This document shows, one piece after another, positions 35,616-44,391 of a DNA stretch of 64,000 nucleotides. Source of the DNA: UBA4416 sp044238845 (GTDB lineage: Bacteria; Bacteroidota; Bacteroidia; B-17B0; Aurantibacillaceae); assembly GCA_044238845.1 (NCBI GenBank), contig JBIICN010000010.1:36783-100782 (forward strand), given 5' to 3'. How positions within the stretch are numbered: position 1 is the first letter of the stretch; every line of letters begins with the position of its first letter. A program made the position numbers and the translations under genes. The notes below the pieces were generated by a model, which was not told where the DNA came from, did no database searches, and saw only the letters and a list, made by a program, of their open reading frames with translations.

Positions 35616-36719
35616 TTAATTGGCATTTTCCTCAAGTAATTGAGGCAACTTTAATTTGTCGGATTTTTTAATTCCATCCAATACTTCAATATTGATACCA
35701 TCTGATAAGCCTGTTTTAATAAAGCGTTTCTCAAAGATCTGATTAGAAGTTTCAATTTCAACAAATGGTTTTTCTTTTTCAAATTGTAAAACGCTTTCAG
35801 GAATAGCCATTACCTTATCTTTTTTAGATAAAATAATATCGGCATTAGCACTATATCCTGCTCTTAAAAAAGAACTATTGTCTTTGCTTATAGAGGCTCT
35901 AATTAAAAATTGAATCGCTCCATTTTCTGTAATGCCTTTAGGAGCAATGTATTCTAACTTTGCATTAAAACTTTCTTTATCAATTGCGCCAATCGTGAGA
36001 ACTATATCCATATTTTCTTGAACCTTCCCTACTTCACTTTCGTCTAATCTTCCTTCAAAAATCATTTCTCCCATATTAGCCACTGACGCAATAGTTGTTC
36101 CTTCATTAAATGTATTACTTTCAATCACCTGCCCACCTTCTTTCACAGGAACATCTAAAACCATTCCTGCTATGGTGGCTTTAACATAAGTGTTGCTAGT
36201 AGACCCAGAAGTTTTTGAAGCACCTTCTTTAATAATTTGCAATTGATTTTGTGCCGCATCTAATTCTTCCTTTGTTGTTTTTAATCGTAATTCAAAAACA
36301 AGTATTTCAGATTTTGAAATCACACTTTGATCAAACAATAATTTATTTCTATCATATTCTAATTTTGCGTTATCAAAATTTAACTGTGCGGAATTTATTC
36401 TGTTTTCTGCATTTGCTAAATTCAGCATATTAGGAATAATTTTGATTTTCGCAATCACATCTCCTTGTTTTACTTGCTGACCTGCAACAATATATAATTT
36501 TTCGATGATACCGCTCACCTGTGATTTCATGTTAATTTCTTTACGAGGAGTGACTGAACCAGTTGCCACAGTTTTCTTAATAATAGAAGTATCAAAAGGC
36601 ATGACTGTTTTGAATACCTCAGGTGGTTTTTGAGATTTATTGTATAAGAAATAAAATGTCCAAAAAATTAAGCCAACAAAGGCAACTAGCAAAGTGATTT
36701 TAATTATTTTTTTTATCAT
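35616..36719 (-). CDS. Membrane fusion (HlyD/MacA-like) periplasmic adaptor
   Basis: The 367-residue protein has an N-terminal membrane anchor (about 7-27), a biotinyl-lipoyl-like hybrid domain (MKSQVSGIIEKLYIVAGQQVKQGDVIAKI), a coiled-coil hairpin (about 98-165, with AENRINSAQLNFDNAKLEYDR), the return lipoyl strand VKATIAGMVLDVPVKEGG, and beta-barrel domains. This is the MacA-type adaptor that bridges inner-membrane ABC transporters and an outer-membrane channel. It is the last gene of the operon whose other members are the two permeases and the ATPase. Cargo is unknown. Confidence 0.9.
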   Translation of the reverse strand: MIKKIIKITLLVAFVGLIFWTFYFLYNKSQKPPEVFKTVMPFDTSIIKKTVATGSVTPRKEINMKSQVSGIIEKLYIVAGQQVKQGDVIAKIKIIPNMLNLANAENRINSAQLNFDNAKLEYDRNKLLFDQSVISKSEILVFELRLKTTKEELDAAQNQLQIIKEGASKTSGSTSNTYVKATIAGMVLDVPVKEGGQVIESNTFNEGTTIASVANMGEMIFEGRLDESEVGKVQENMDIVLTIGAIDKESFNAKLEYIAPKGITENGAIQFLIRASISKDNSSFLRAGYSANADIILSKKDKVMAIPESVLQFEKEKPFVEIETSNQIFEKRFIKTGLSDGINIEVLDGIKKSDKLKLPQLLEENAN

Positions 36720-36723
36720 AGTG

Positions 36724-36752
36724 TTTGTTTTTTAACCGCAAATTTTGCGAAG
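36724..36752. repeat. Intergenic palindrome and shared GGTTAAAAAACAAA 14-mer
   Basis: On the plus strand TTTGTTTTTTAACC (36724-36737) is the reverse complement of 8214-8227. It runs into CGCAAATTTTGCG, a 6-bp perfect palindrome with a single central base. The site sits in the 51-base gap between the second permease and the adaptor gene of the MacAB-type operon. It looks like a copy of a dispersed intergenic repeat. Confidence 0.4.
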
Positions 36753-36770
36753 TGTTTTATGTATATAATA

Positions 36771-38024
36771 TTATTCCGTTCTTAATGCTTCTACTGGTTT
36801 AATGGCTACTGCCTTGCTAGCAGGAATTAATCCTGCAAAGGCACCACTCAAAATTAATACGGTTAATGCTTTTAATGCTACTGATAAATCAACAGTTGGG
36901 TTTGTAAACATTTCTCCTGAATCTCCAATAGCCGCATTCAATGCTTCTAGTAAACCGATTCCAATCAATAATCCAAAATAACCAGAAATAGACGTTAGAA
37001 AAACTGCCTCTAATATAATTTGTCCTATAATTTGTGATGGCACTGCCCCTAAAGCACGTTTCACACCAATTTCTTTTGTTCGTTCTTTTACAACAATCAA
37101 CATTATATTACTAATTCCAATAACTCCCGCTAATAAAGTTCCAATTCCAACTATCCAAACTAAAATTTCTATTCCCATAAACAAACCACTTAACTTATTA
37201 TATTCAACAGCCATGTTCCAATGACCTATAGCTTTTGTATCATCTGGCGCAATTTTATGACGTTCTTTTAAAATAGATATTACTTTTTGTTCTGATTGTT
37301 CGGCTGGTATATGATCTTTTGATTTGATAGCAAACCAACCCACTACATCACCGTAGTTAAAGGCATTTTGAAATGTTGTAAAAGGGATATTAATTCGCTG
37401 AGCTTGTTGACGCCCTTCATTTCCTCCAGCTGTTGGAGATGTTACGCCAATTACTTTAAAATAAACCCCGTTCACTCTAATATATTCTCCAATAACTTTT
37501 TCATCTTTTTTAAATAATAGCTCTACAACGCGAGGGCCAATCACGCAAATTTTTCTTTTTTCTTTTATATCTAAATCATTAATAAATCTTCCTTGTCCCA
37601 TTTTAATATCCGAGATGCCAGTAATATTTGGGTAACAAGCTTGTATCTCACAAGCAGCTGTTTTCAGACCTCGTAATACATTACTTGCCCCTTCATGTCC
37701 ACCTAATTGATTTAAAGGAGAGACAACATCCAATTCAGGCAACTGTTTTAAAGCTTCTGCATCTGCCAACGTATAATTAAATCCGCGATTCGGTTTCATG
37801 CCTTTATAAGCCTTTGTAGTTTGCTGAGCCCAAACAAAAAAACTATTAGTCGCCGTTCCTGCAAATTCCTTTAAAATACCATTACGCAAGCCATTACCAG
37901 AACCCAACATAATTACCAACATAAAAATACCCCAAAACACACCTAACATGGTTAAAAATGTTCTGAGTTTGTTTTTGCGAATGGTTGCAAAAATCTCCTG
38001 CCAATTATCTCGTTCAAATATCAA
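36771..38024 (-). CDS. MacB-like ABC permease (second of two)
   Basis: The 417-residue protein follows the MacB plan: an N-terminal membrane segment (LRTFLTMLGVFWGIFMLVIML), a large periplasmic domain (about 50-280), and three C-terminal membrane segments with the motif VVKERTKEIGVKRALGAVPSQI at the coupling helix. Unlike MacB the ATPase is a separate protein. It is one base from the preceding permease (38026 vs 38024), so the two are very likely translated in coupling and work as a heterodimer. Confidence 0.9.
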   Translation of the reverse strand: MIFERDNWQEIFATIRKNKLRTFLTMLGVFWGIFMLVIMLGSGNGLRNGILKEFAGTATNSFFVWAQQTTKAYKGMKPNRGFNYTLADAEALKQLPELDVVSPLNQLGGHEGASNVLRGLKTAACEIQACYPNITGISDIKMGQGRFINDLDIKEKRKICVIGPRVVELLFKKDEKVIGEYIRVNGVYFKVIGVTSPTAGGNEGRQQAQRINIPFTTFQNAFNYGDVVGWFAIKSKDHIPAEQSEQKVISILKERHKIAPDDTKAIGHWNMAVEYNKLSGLFMGIEILVWIVGIGTLLAGVIGISNIMLIVVKERTKEIGVKRALGAVPSQIIGQIILEAVFLTSISGYFGLLIGIGLLEALNAAIGDSGEMFTNPTVDLSVALKALTVLILSGAFAGLIPASKAVAIKPVEALRTE

Positions 38025-38025
38025 A

Positions 38026-39255
38026 TTAATTTTCTCTTAATGCGGTTATGGGTTCAACTTTTGCTGCTTTAATGGCAGGAAACAATCCGGCCAATGCTCC
38101 GGCAACAACTATTAATACAACTGCTGTAATAGCAATAGATAAATCTACATCTGGGTTCTTAAAAAAATCTCCTTCCAATCCAAAAAATTTAATTAATTCC
38201 ACAATGCCTATTCCTAAAATCAACCCAACATAACCAGCAACGGCTGTTATAAAAATAGATTCTTGAATAATTAAAGACACAATAGACCAAGGAGAAGCTC
38301 CTAACGATTTTCTTACGCCAATTTCTTTTGTTCGTTCTTTCACCACAATCATCATAATATTACTCACTCCCACAACACCCGCTATTAATGTAAATACACC
38401 AATGATAAATACAAATATTTTAATCCCATCCAGCATTCCCATAATACGCTTATACTCTACGTTATTATTAAATACTCCTACAGCATTCATATCCATAGGA
38501 TTAAAATGATATTTTTTTGCCAAAGAATTTCTAATGGTTGTCACCATTTGATTGCTATACTCCGTACTAACCGTTCCTGTACTTGCCCAAATCACATTAA
38601 CATTATCTTTCCCGTTATAAATTCTCTGCGCCGTAAGCAATGGAACATAAATACGATCATTATCGCCTTTACCAGGATCATTAAATACACCAACCACTTT
38701 ATATTTAGTACCAGATACATCTATAAATTTATCAATTGGATTTTCTTCTTTAAAAAGTGCATCTCTCACCGGAATACCAATCACGCATACTTTTCTAAAT
38801 TCATTAAAATCATTTCCATTGATAAAACGACCACTGATAATTTTAGCTTTCTCTAATAAATTATGGTCGGGCGCACACGAACGAACTGTAAATCCAGCTC
38901 GCTCATTTTTATAAGACAATGTTTTACCTGCTCTTCCATCATACACCGCAGAAGCATGATCAACACCCTCTACATTATGTTTTACAAAATAAAAATCCGA
39001 ATTCGTTAATTGGATATTCCTTCCTGGCTTATAGCCTTCATAAGCCATACTCGTTTGTCCACCATCAATCCATATACTGTTAGCGGCATCATTCCCAAAT
39101 TGTGCTTGCGCTCCATTTCTTAAACCCTGACCAGCAGCTAATAATACTATTAAAATAAAAATACCCCATGCCACGCTAAACGCCGTTAAAAAAGTACGGA
39201 GTTTATTCTTTTTAATGGTTCCTAATATTTCTTGCCACTTATCTAGGTCAAACAT
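38026..39255 (-). CDS. MacB-like ABC permease (first of two)
   Basis: Similar to its neighbour in length (409 residues), order of membrane segments and the coupling motif VVKERTKEIGVRKSLGASPWSI. The two differ in the periplasmic domain, so they are paralogues rather than recent duplicates. The pair and the separate ATPase upstream form a tripartite mechanotransduction-type exporter with the adaptor downstream. Likely exports antibiotics, peptides or lipoprotein-like molecules; which cannot be told. Confidence 0.9.
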   Translation of the reverse strand: MFDLDKWQEILGTIKKNKLRTFLTAFSVAWGIFILIVLLAAGQGLRNGAQAQFGNDAANSIWIDGGQTSMAYEGYKPGRNIQLTNSDFYFVKHNVEGVDHASAVYDGRAGKTLSYKNERAGFTVRSCAPDHNLLEKAKIISGRFINGNDFNEFRKVCVIGIPVRDALFKEENPIDKFIDVSGTKYKVVGVFNDPGKGDNDRIYVPLLTAQRIYNGKDNVNVIWASTGTVSTEYSNQMVTTIRNSLAKKYHFNPMDMNAVGVFNNNVEYKRIMGMLDGIKIFVFIIGVFTLIAGVVGVSNIMMIVVKERTKEIGVRKSLGASPWSIVSLIIQESIFITAVAGYVGLILGIGIVELIKFFGLEGDFFKNPDVDLSIAITAVVLIVVAGALAGLFPAIKAAKVEPITALREN

Positions 39256-39279
39256 TTTTATTTAAGATTTTAGAAATTT

Positions 39280-39320
39280 GAAGTAAGATTGAACAATTTT
39301 TAAATCTGAAATCATACTTC
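39280..39320 (-). other. Intercistronic hairpin between ABC ATPase and permease genes
   Basis: GAAGTAAGATT and AATCATACTTC form 11 pairs with one mismatch around a loop of about 19 bases, directly downstream (minus strand) of the ATPase stop codon. There is no long T-run, so it is more likely an RNA-stability or processing element than a terminator. Confidence 0.3.
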
Positions 39321-39980
39321 TTAAATAATCAATCCGTCTTTTAGTCTAATCGTTCTATCTGTTAAAGCTGCAATGTCGTTTTCGTGAGTAACCAAAACGA
39401 TAGTTTTACCTTGCTGATGAATCTCTTTAAAAATATCCATTACCTCAATAGATGTTTGAGAATCCAAAGCACCTGTTGGCTCATCCGCAAAAATAACTTT
39501 TGGATTCCCAATTAATGCCCGAGCAATAGCTACACGTTGTTTTTGCCCTCCACTCATTTCGCTGGGTAAATGATGTGCCCAATCTTTTAAGCCAACTCTA
39601 TCTAAATATTCAAGAGCTTTTATATTTCGTTCTTTACGCGATACTTTTTGATAATACAAAGGTAAAGCGACATTTTCCATGGCGTTTTTAAACGACAATA
39701 AGTTAAAGGATTGGAACACAAAACCTATAAATTGATTACGTAATTGAGCCGCTTTAGTTTGCGACAAATCTTTAATCAAGGTATTATTAAGCATATAAGT
39801 TCCAGAATCATAATTATCTAAAATCCCTAAAATATTTAATAAGGTTGATTTACCTGAACCAGAAGAACCCATAATAGACACAAACTCCCCTTCTTTGATA
39901 TGCATATCAATACCCTTTAATACTTCAAATGAGGTATTATTTAATTTATAAGCTTTGCGTATTTGCTCTAATTTTATCAC
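39321..39980 (-). CDS. ABC transporter ATP-binding protein (MacB/LolD type)
   Basis: The 219-residue ATPase has Walker A MGSSGSGKSTLLNIL, the Q-loop FVFQSFNLL, signature MSGGQKQRVAIARAL, Walker B VIFADEPTGALDS and the H-loop LVTHEND. LolD/MacB-branch features (QRVAIARALIGNPK and EPTGALDSQT) fit its neighbours. It is the first gene of the four-gene operon (ATPase, permease, permease, adaptor). The 82-base gap upstream separates it from pssA. Confidence 0.94.
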   Translation of the reverse strand: MIKLEQIRKAYKLNNTSFEVLKGIDMHIKEGEFVSIMGSSGSGKSTLLNILGILDNYDSGTYMLNNTLIKDLSQTKAAQLRNQFIGFVFQSFNLLSFKNAMENVALPLYYQKVSRKERNIKALEYLDRVGLKDWAHHLPSEMSGGQKQRVAIARALIGNPKVIFADEPTGALDSQTSIEVMDIFKEIHQQGKTIVLVTHENDIAALTDRTIRLKDGLII

Positions 39981-40062
39981 GAACTAAAAATAGTGATATA
40001 AAGCAATACAAAAGCTACCGCTTATGACGAAAATTAGACGTTTATATAGATTTTAGGAAAGT

Positions 40063-40860
40063 TTAGGAAACAGCTTTCTTTTTATTAATGACATTATTAA
40101 AGATACTTAACAAGATGTACATTATAATAATTAAGGGAATTCCAATAAACTGAAGTGTTATGAGCAACACTAAACATAAGCCTAGAAAAACAAAACGAAG
40201 TTCGTTTCCTGCCCATTTAAAATGTTTGAATTTAAGAGCAAATAAAGGAAGTTCGGAAATCAATAAGAAACTTAAAATTACTGAAGTAATAGTTAATAGA
40301 TACGGATTGAGTATAAAATCGTAATGATTATTATGATTTAGGATTAAAGGTAATGCACATATGAATAACGCAACCGCAGGAGTTGGAACCCCGATAAAAG
40401 AATCAGTTTGACGTGTATCATTATTAAATTTTGCCAAACGAATAGCAGAAAATATAGTTATTATAAAAGCTATGTAGATTAAAAATTCGGGTGCTGAATG
40501 AGTCTTTTCAAAAGTATCTTGAGTAGATGAAACCAAGGGCGGATAAATTGTCCAACCTTCAGCAGCTGCTCCATCTGTAACAGAAATCAAAAGGCTCGAA
40601 AAAATCAACTTATACATAACAATGCCAGGAACCACACCAAAAGTCACCATATCCGTTAAGCTATCTAAATCTTTACCAATTGGAGAACTCACTTTTAATA
40701 TACGCGCCGCAAAGCCATCAAAAAAGTCAAATATAGCACCCATTCCAACTAAATAAGCCGCATGCACTAAATTACCTTCAAAAGCCTGAACAAGAGCTAA
40801 ACAACCACATAATAAATTGCAGCAAGTAATCGCATTGGGAATATGTTTTTTGATATTCAT
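40063..40860 (-). CDS. pssA: CDP-diacylglycerol-serine O-phosphatidyltransferase
   Basis: PssA makes phosphatidylserine, precursor of phosphatidylethanolamine. The 265-residue membrane protein has the CDP-alcohol phosphotransferase motif DFFDGFAARILKVSSPIGKD (DG(x)2AR(x)8G(x)3D pattern) followed by LDSLTDMVTFGVVPG, which supply the four metal-binding aspartates. About seven membrane segments follow. The N-terminus MNIKKHIPNAITCCNLLCGC is typical of the Bacillus-type PssA family. It stands alone, divergent from the MBOAT gene. Confidence 0.93.
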   Translation of the reverse strand: MNIKKHIPNAITCCNLLCGCLALVQAFEGNLVHAAYLVGMGAIFDFFDGFAARILKVSSPIGKDLDSLTDMVTFGVVPGIVMYKLIFSSLLISVTDGAAAEGWTIYPPLVSSTQDTFEKTHSAPEFLIYIAFIITIFSAIRLAKFNNDTRQTDSFIGVPTPAVALFICALPLILNHNNHYDFILNPYLLTITSVILSFLLISELPLFALKFKHFKWAGNELRFVFLGLCLVLLITLQFIGIPLIIIMYILLSIFNNVINKKKAVS

Positions 40861-40909
40861 TTAACGGTGTAAATATATATAAATTAAATCGTTTGTATAT
40901 TTACAAAAG

Positions 40910-42313
40910 ATGTTATTCAATTCACTCATATTTTTAGTGTTTTTACCAATCGTATTTTCAGCGTATTGGTTAATCCCTGCAAAACATCGAAATCTATTTT
41001 TATTAATTGCCTCCTATTATTTTTACTTTTCGTATAATCCCTGGTTTCTGCTATTGTTAGTTGGCACGTCTGGTCTAGATTTTTATTTAGCAAAAGCTAT
41101 TTCAAAAACTGAACAACTAGCAAAACGAAAAACACTATTAATTCTAAGTATTGTAAGCAATATTGGAGTTCTGTTTGTGTTTAAGTATCTAGTTTTCTTT
41201 TATAATTCGTTTGGTCAACTTCTTAATTCTGAATTCTCAATTCTTAATTCTTTCATTGTTCCTGCGGGCTTATCATTTTACACCTTTCAATCTATTAGCT
41301 ATACTATTGATGTTTATCGCAATAAATACAAAGCAGATGATACCTTAAAAGATTTTTTATTGTATGTTTCCTTTTTTCCACATATGGTAGCTGGCCCAAT
41401 TGTAAGGCACCACACCTTAATGCCGCAGCTAAAAAGCCCCCATTTTTTTAAGGATATTGAATGGGGCAATGCTTCAAAACTAATTATCTGGGGTTTCTTC
41501 AAAAAGATGGTCATTGCCGACAATATCGCCTATTTAGTTAATCCAGTTTTTAATGATTTACCAAATAATTTTAACTCAGCAGAATTCATAATTATTGGTG
41601 TTTTATTTTTAATTCAGTTATATGCCGATTTTTCAGGTTATTCAGACATAGCGATTGGTGTAGCTAAACTCTTTAAAATTAATTTAAATCTTAATTGGAA
41701 GCGACCTTTATTATCCAAATCAGTTACCGAGTATTGGCAACGACATCATATTAGTTTAACAAGTTGGTTTAAAGAATATATTTATATATCAATTGGTGGC
41801 AACAGAGTAAGTGCACCAAAATGGGCATTTAATATTTTAATCGTTTTTTTATTAAGTGGTTTGTGGCATGGTGCAAATTTTACATTTATTATTTGGGGCT
41901 TACTCAATGGTTTGTTTTATTTATTGGAACATATTCCAACCAAAAAAAATGTAAAAATTCCTAGTCTTTTTAAATGGGTATACACTTTGTTTTTTGTTTC
42001 CGTTTTCTTTATTGCTTTTAGAGCCAATAGCTTAACTGATTTAGGATTTATCTATCAACAAATCTTCATCAACTTTAATATAGCTAATGGGTTACATCAT
42101 TTTTTAACTTTAAACGACAGATTGTTTTTTGTTGTACTTGCTTTTGTATTAAGTGTTCTTTTTATAAAGGAAATACAAGAAGAATACATTCTCATTAAAT
42201 CATCGAGTTTTAAAGAAAATTATTTAGTTCCAACTTTTTACATTACTATTCTTTGTCTCATATTTTGTTTAGGTAATTTTAACGCTAACAGCTTTATTTA
42301 TTTTCAGTTTTGA
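40910..42313 (+). CDS. MBOAT family O-acyltransferase (AlgI/DltB-like)
   Basis: The 467-residue membrane protein has about ten hydrophobic segments. The signature region is YWQRHHISLTSWFKEYIYI with the catalytic histidine (WH in relatives) in SGLWHGANFTFIIWG. Family members transfer acyl groups, usually acetyl, from a cytosolic donor to a glycan or lipid outside. The next gene (overlap of four bases, TTGA) encodes an SGNH-like protein, the typical AlgI/AlgJ-like partner arrangement for O-acetylation. Which surface molecule is modified is unknown. Confidence 0.9.
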   Translation: MLFNSLIFLVFLPIVFSAYWLIPAKHRNLFLLIASYYFYFSYNPWFLLLLVGTSGLDFYLAKAISKTEQLAKRKTLLILSIVSNIGVLFVFKYLVFFYNSFGQLLNSEFSILNSFIVPAGLSFYTFQSISYTIDVYRNKYKADDTLKDFLLYVSFFPHMVAGPIVRHHTLMPQLKSPHFFKDIEWGNASKLIIWGFFKKMVIADNIAYLVNPVFNDLPNNFNSAEFIIIGVLFLIQLYADFSGYSDIAIGVAKLFKINLNLNWKRPLLSKSVTEYWQRHHISLTSWFKEYIYISIGGNRVSAPKWAFNILIVFLLSGLWHGANFTFIIWGLLNGLFYLLEHIPTKKNVKIPSLFKWVYTLFFVSVFFIAFRANSLTDLGFIYQQIFINFNIANGLHHFLTLNDRLFFVVLAFVLSVLFIKEIQEEYILIKSSSFKENYLVPTFYITILCLIFCLGNFNANSFIYFQF

Positions 42314-43245
42314 TTAAGAAAATAGCCATATATATAATTGCTTTTATCTGTTTACTTTTTGTTTACAGAGCATTTTTATATACTGGTATCAAAAAAAATA
42401 AAGAGGGTATTTTTAATAAATACAATGAGTTATTTTTAAAGGAAGGCAACACTTACGAAGTGTTGTTTTTGGGTTCATCAAGAGCCGAAATGCATTTTAA
42501 TCCGAAAGTATTTGATGAAGTAACTGGCTTAAACAGCTATAATATGGGCATAAGTGGAGCATCTCCCAAAATTAGTTTAGCCTTATTAAAAACATATTGC
42601 CATCAACATCAAAAACCAAAACACATTATTTTTAATATTGATTATTTTTCATTACAAAATGATACCGATAGATTAAACGATTTTCCAAGGTATTTTCCTT
42701 ATTTAAGGAATTCACATTTAAGAAATGGATTAAATCAAATAGATAAGCGCTTTAATTCTTTTTATTATAATCCATTACATTCTTTACCTTATACTCAAAT
42801 AGAATATTTAAGCGCCGCCTTGCATGGTTGGTTAACTATTTCGGGAAAATACGATACTTTAATGTATAAGGGATATCAGACATCTGAATTAAAAAAAATA
42901 AATAACAATGATGAGCCAAAACCAATTTACTCATTCATCAGTATTAAAAACAGAGGATATATTGATTCTATTGTATTGTTTACCAAAGCAAATAACATCA
43001 AATTAACATTAGTCACCTCCCCAGTTTTTGGAGGAGGTAAAAAAAATGTAATTAATAAATCAGATTTAACAAATCAACTAAAAAACATCTCTTATACCAA
43101 TCACCTCAGCTATTTTGACTATACTGACTCTTTAAACTATCAAAACCCCCAATTATTTGCCGATTACTTTCATTTAAACCGAAATGGCGCCTTGAAATTT
43201 AGCCAAAGTATTTCTTTAGCATTTGATAATATTTTGGTTAAATAA
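42310..43245 (+). CDS. Membrane-anchored SGNH-like protein, partner of the MBOAT
   Basis: The 311-residue protein starts at a TTG overlapping the MBOAT stop by four bases. One N-terminal membrane segment (about 3-20) precedes a domain with GSSRAEMHFNPKVF (block I serine near residue 56) and DYFHLNRNGALKFS (block V Asp/His near the end), the SGNH-hydrolase layout. Such proteins serve as the second acyl-transfer component alongside MBOATs. The role with this MBOAT is inferred from the overlap, not shown. Confidence 0.72.
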   Translation: MIKKIAIYIIAFICLLFVYRAFLYTGIKKNKEGIFNKYNELFLKEGNTYEVLFLGSSRAEMHFNPKVFDEVTGLNSYNMGISGASPKISLALLKTYCHQHQKPKHIIFNIDYFSLQNDTDRLNDFPRYFPYLRNSHLRNGLNQIDKRFNSFYYNPLHSLPYTQIEYLSAALHGWLTISGKYDTLMYKGYQTSELKKINNNDEPKPIYSFISIKNRGYIDSIVLFTKANNIKLTLVTSPVFGGGKKNVINKSDLTNQLKNISYTNHLSYFDYTDSLNYQNPQLFADYFHLNRNGALKFSQSISLAFDNILVK

Positions 43246-43290
43246 GCGTTATTTAACAAATAAAAGTATTATTTTTAATCATATTTATAT

Positions 43291-44391
43291 ATGCGTATTG
43301 TTTCAAATAAAGTCCTAATTATTCTATTTATCTTACTTGGTAATATCCTTGTGATTAAAGCACAGATTGCCAAGTATAGTAATGAATTTTTAAGCGTGGG
43401 CGTTGGAGCCCGCGCACTATCTATGGCTAATGCCAATGTGGCATCCGTTAATGATGTTACTGCGGGATATTGGAATCCTGCAGGTTTAAATCTTCAACAA
43501 AGTAACTTACAAATAGGGTTAATGCATGCCGAATATTTTGCAGGAATTGCAAAATACGACTTTATTGGAGGGTCAAAACGATTAGATAGCAATAGTGTTG
43601 CTGGAATTACCTTTATTCGTTTTGGTGTAGATAACATTCCCAATACAACTGAGTTAATTGACGCAAATGGAAATGTTGATTATTCACGTTTAAAATCGTT
43701 TAATGCTGTAGACGCTGCCGTTCTGCTATCGTATGCAAGAAATATCACTAAAATAAAAGGATTAAAGATTGGTGCTAACGCAAAAATCATTCGCCGTAAA
43801 CTAGGCGATTTTGCTGGAGCTTGGGGCTTTGGATTAGATGCAGGTGCCATGTACGATTACAAAAATTGGCGTTTTGCGGCTATGGCAAGAGATGTTACTG
43901 GAACATTTAACGCATGGTCTTACAACTTATCTGATGATTTAAAACAAACTTTTGCGATTACAGGAAATGAAATTCCTAATAATTCAGTTGAAGTTACAGT
44001 GCCTAAACTAATTTTAGGAGCAACTCGCACCTACTACGTTTGGAAAGACAGAATTTCACTAGGCGGAGAATTAAACTTTATAAATACCTTTGATGGTAAA
44101 CGTAATACAGTAATTAAAACAAAAGCTTGGAGTATGGAACCAGCATTGGGTTTAGAGGTTGGTTATAAAAACTTTGTATACTTAAGAGGAGGCATTGGTA
44201 ATATTCAAAAAGCAAAAAATATAACTGGTTCAGACGTTACCACCATTCAACCAAACATTGGTGTAGGGATAAAATATAAAATATTTAGTTTGGACTACGG
44301 AATGACTAATATTGGTAACGTTTCAACTTCCCTTTATTCGCATATTTTCACAGTTAAAATAGATATTAATAAAAAAGTACTAGGAAAATGA
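43291..44391 (+). CDS. PorV/PorQ-family outer-membrane protein (T9SS)
   Basis: The 366-residue protein has a signal peptide (about 1-24, ending VIKAQ) followed by the FadL-like barrel pattern of the PorV/PorQ family: FLSVGVGARALSMANANVAS and NDVTAGYWNPAGL. It ends with a beta-strand (YSHIFTVKIDI). PorV shuttles T9SS cargo from the translocon to the sortase. Its stop codon overlaps the start of the PorU-like gene (ATGA), so the two are surely co-expressed; this gene order is the reverse of the classic porU-porV. Confidence 0.75.
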   Translation: MRIVSNKVLIILFILLGNILVIKAQIAKYSNEFLSVGVGARALSMANANVASVNDVTAGYWNPAGLNLQQSNLQIGLMHAEYFAGIAKYDFIGGSKRLDSNSVAGITFIRFGVDNIPNTTELIDANGNVDYSRLKSFNAVDAAVLLSYARNITKIKGLKIGANAKIIRRKLGDFAGAWGFGLDAGAMYDYKNWRFAAMARDVTGTFNAWSYNLSDDLKQTFAITGNEIPNNSVEVTVPKLILGATRTYYVWKDRISLGGELNFINTFDGKRNTVIKTKAWSMEPALGLEVGYKNFVYLRGGIGNIQKAKNITGSDVTTIQPNIGVGIKYKIFSLDYGMTNIGNVSTSLYSHIFTVKIDINKKVLGK

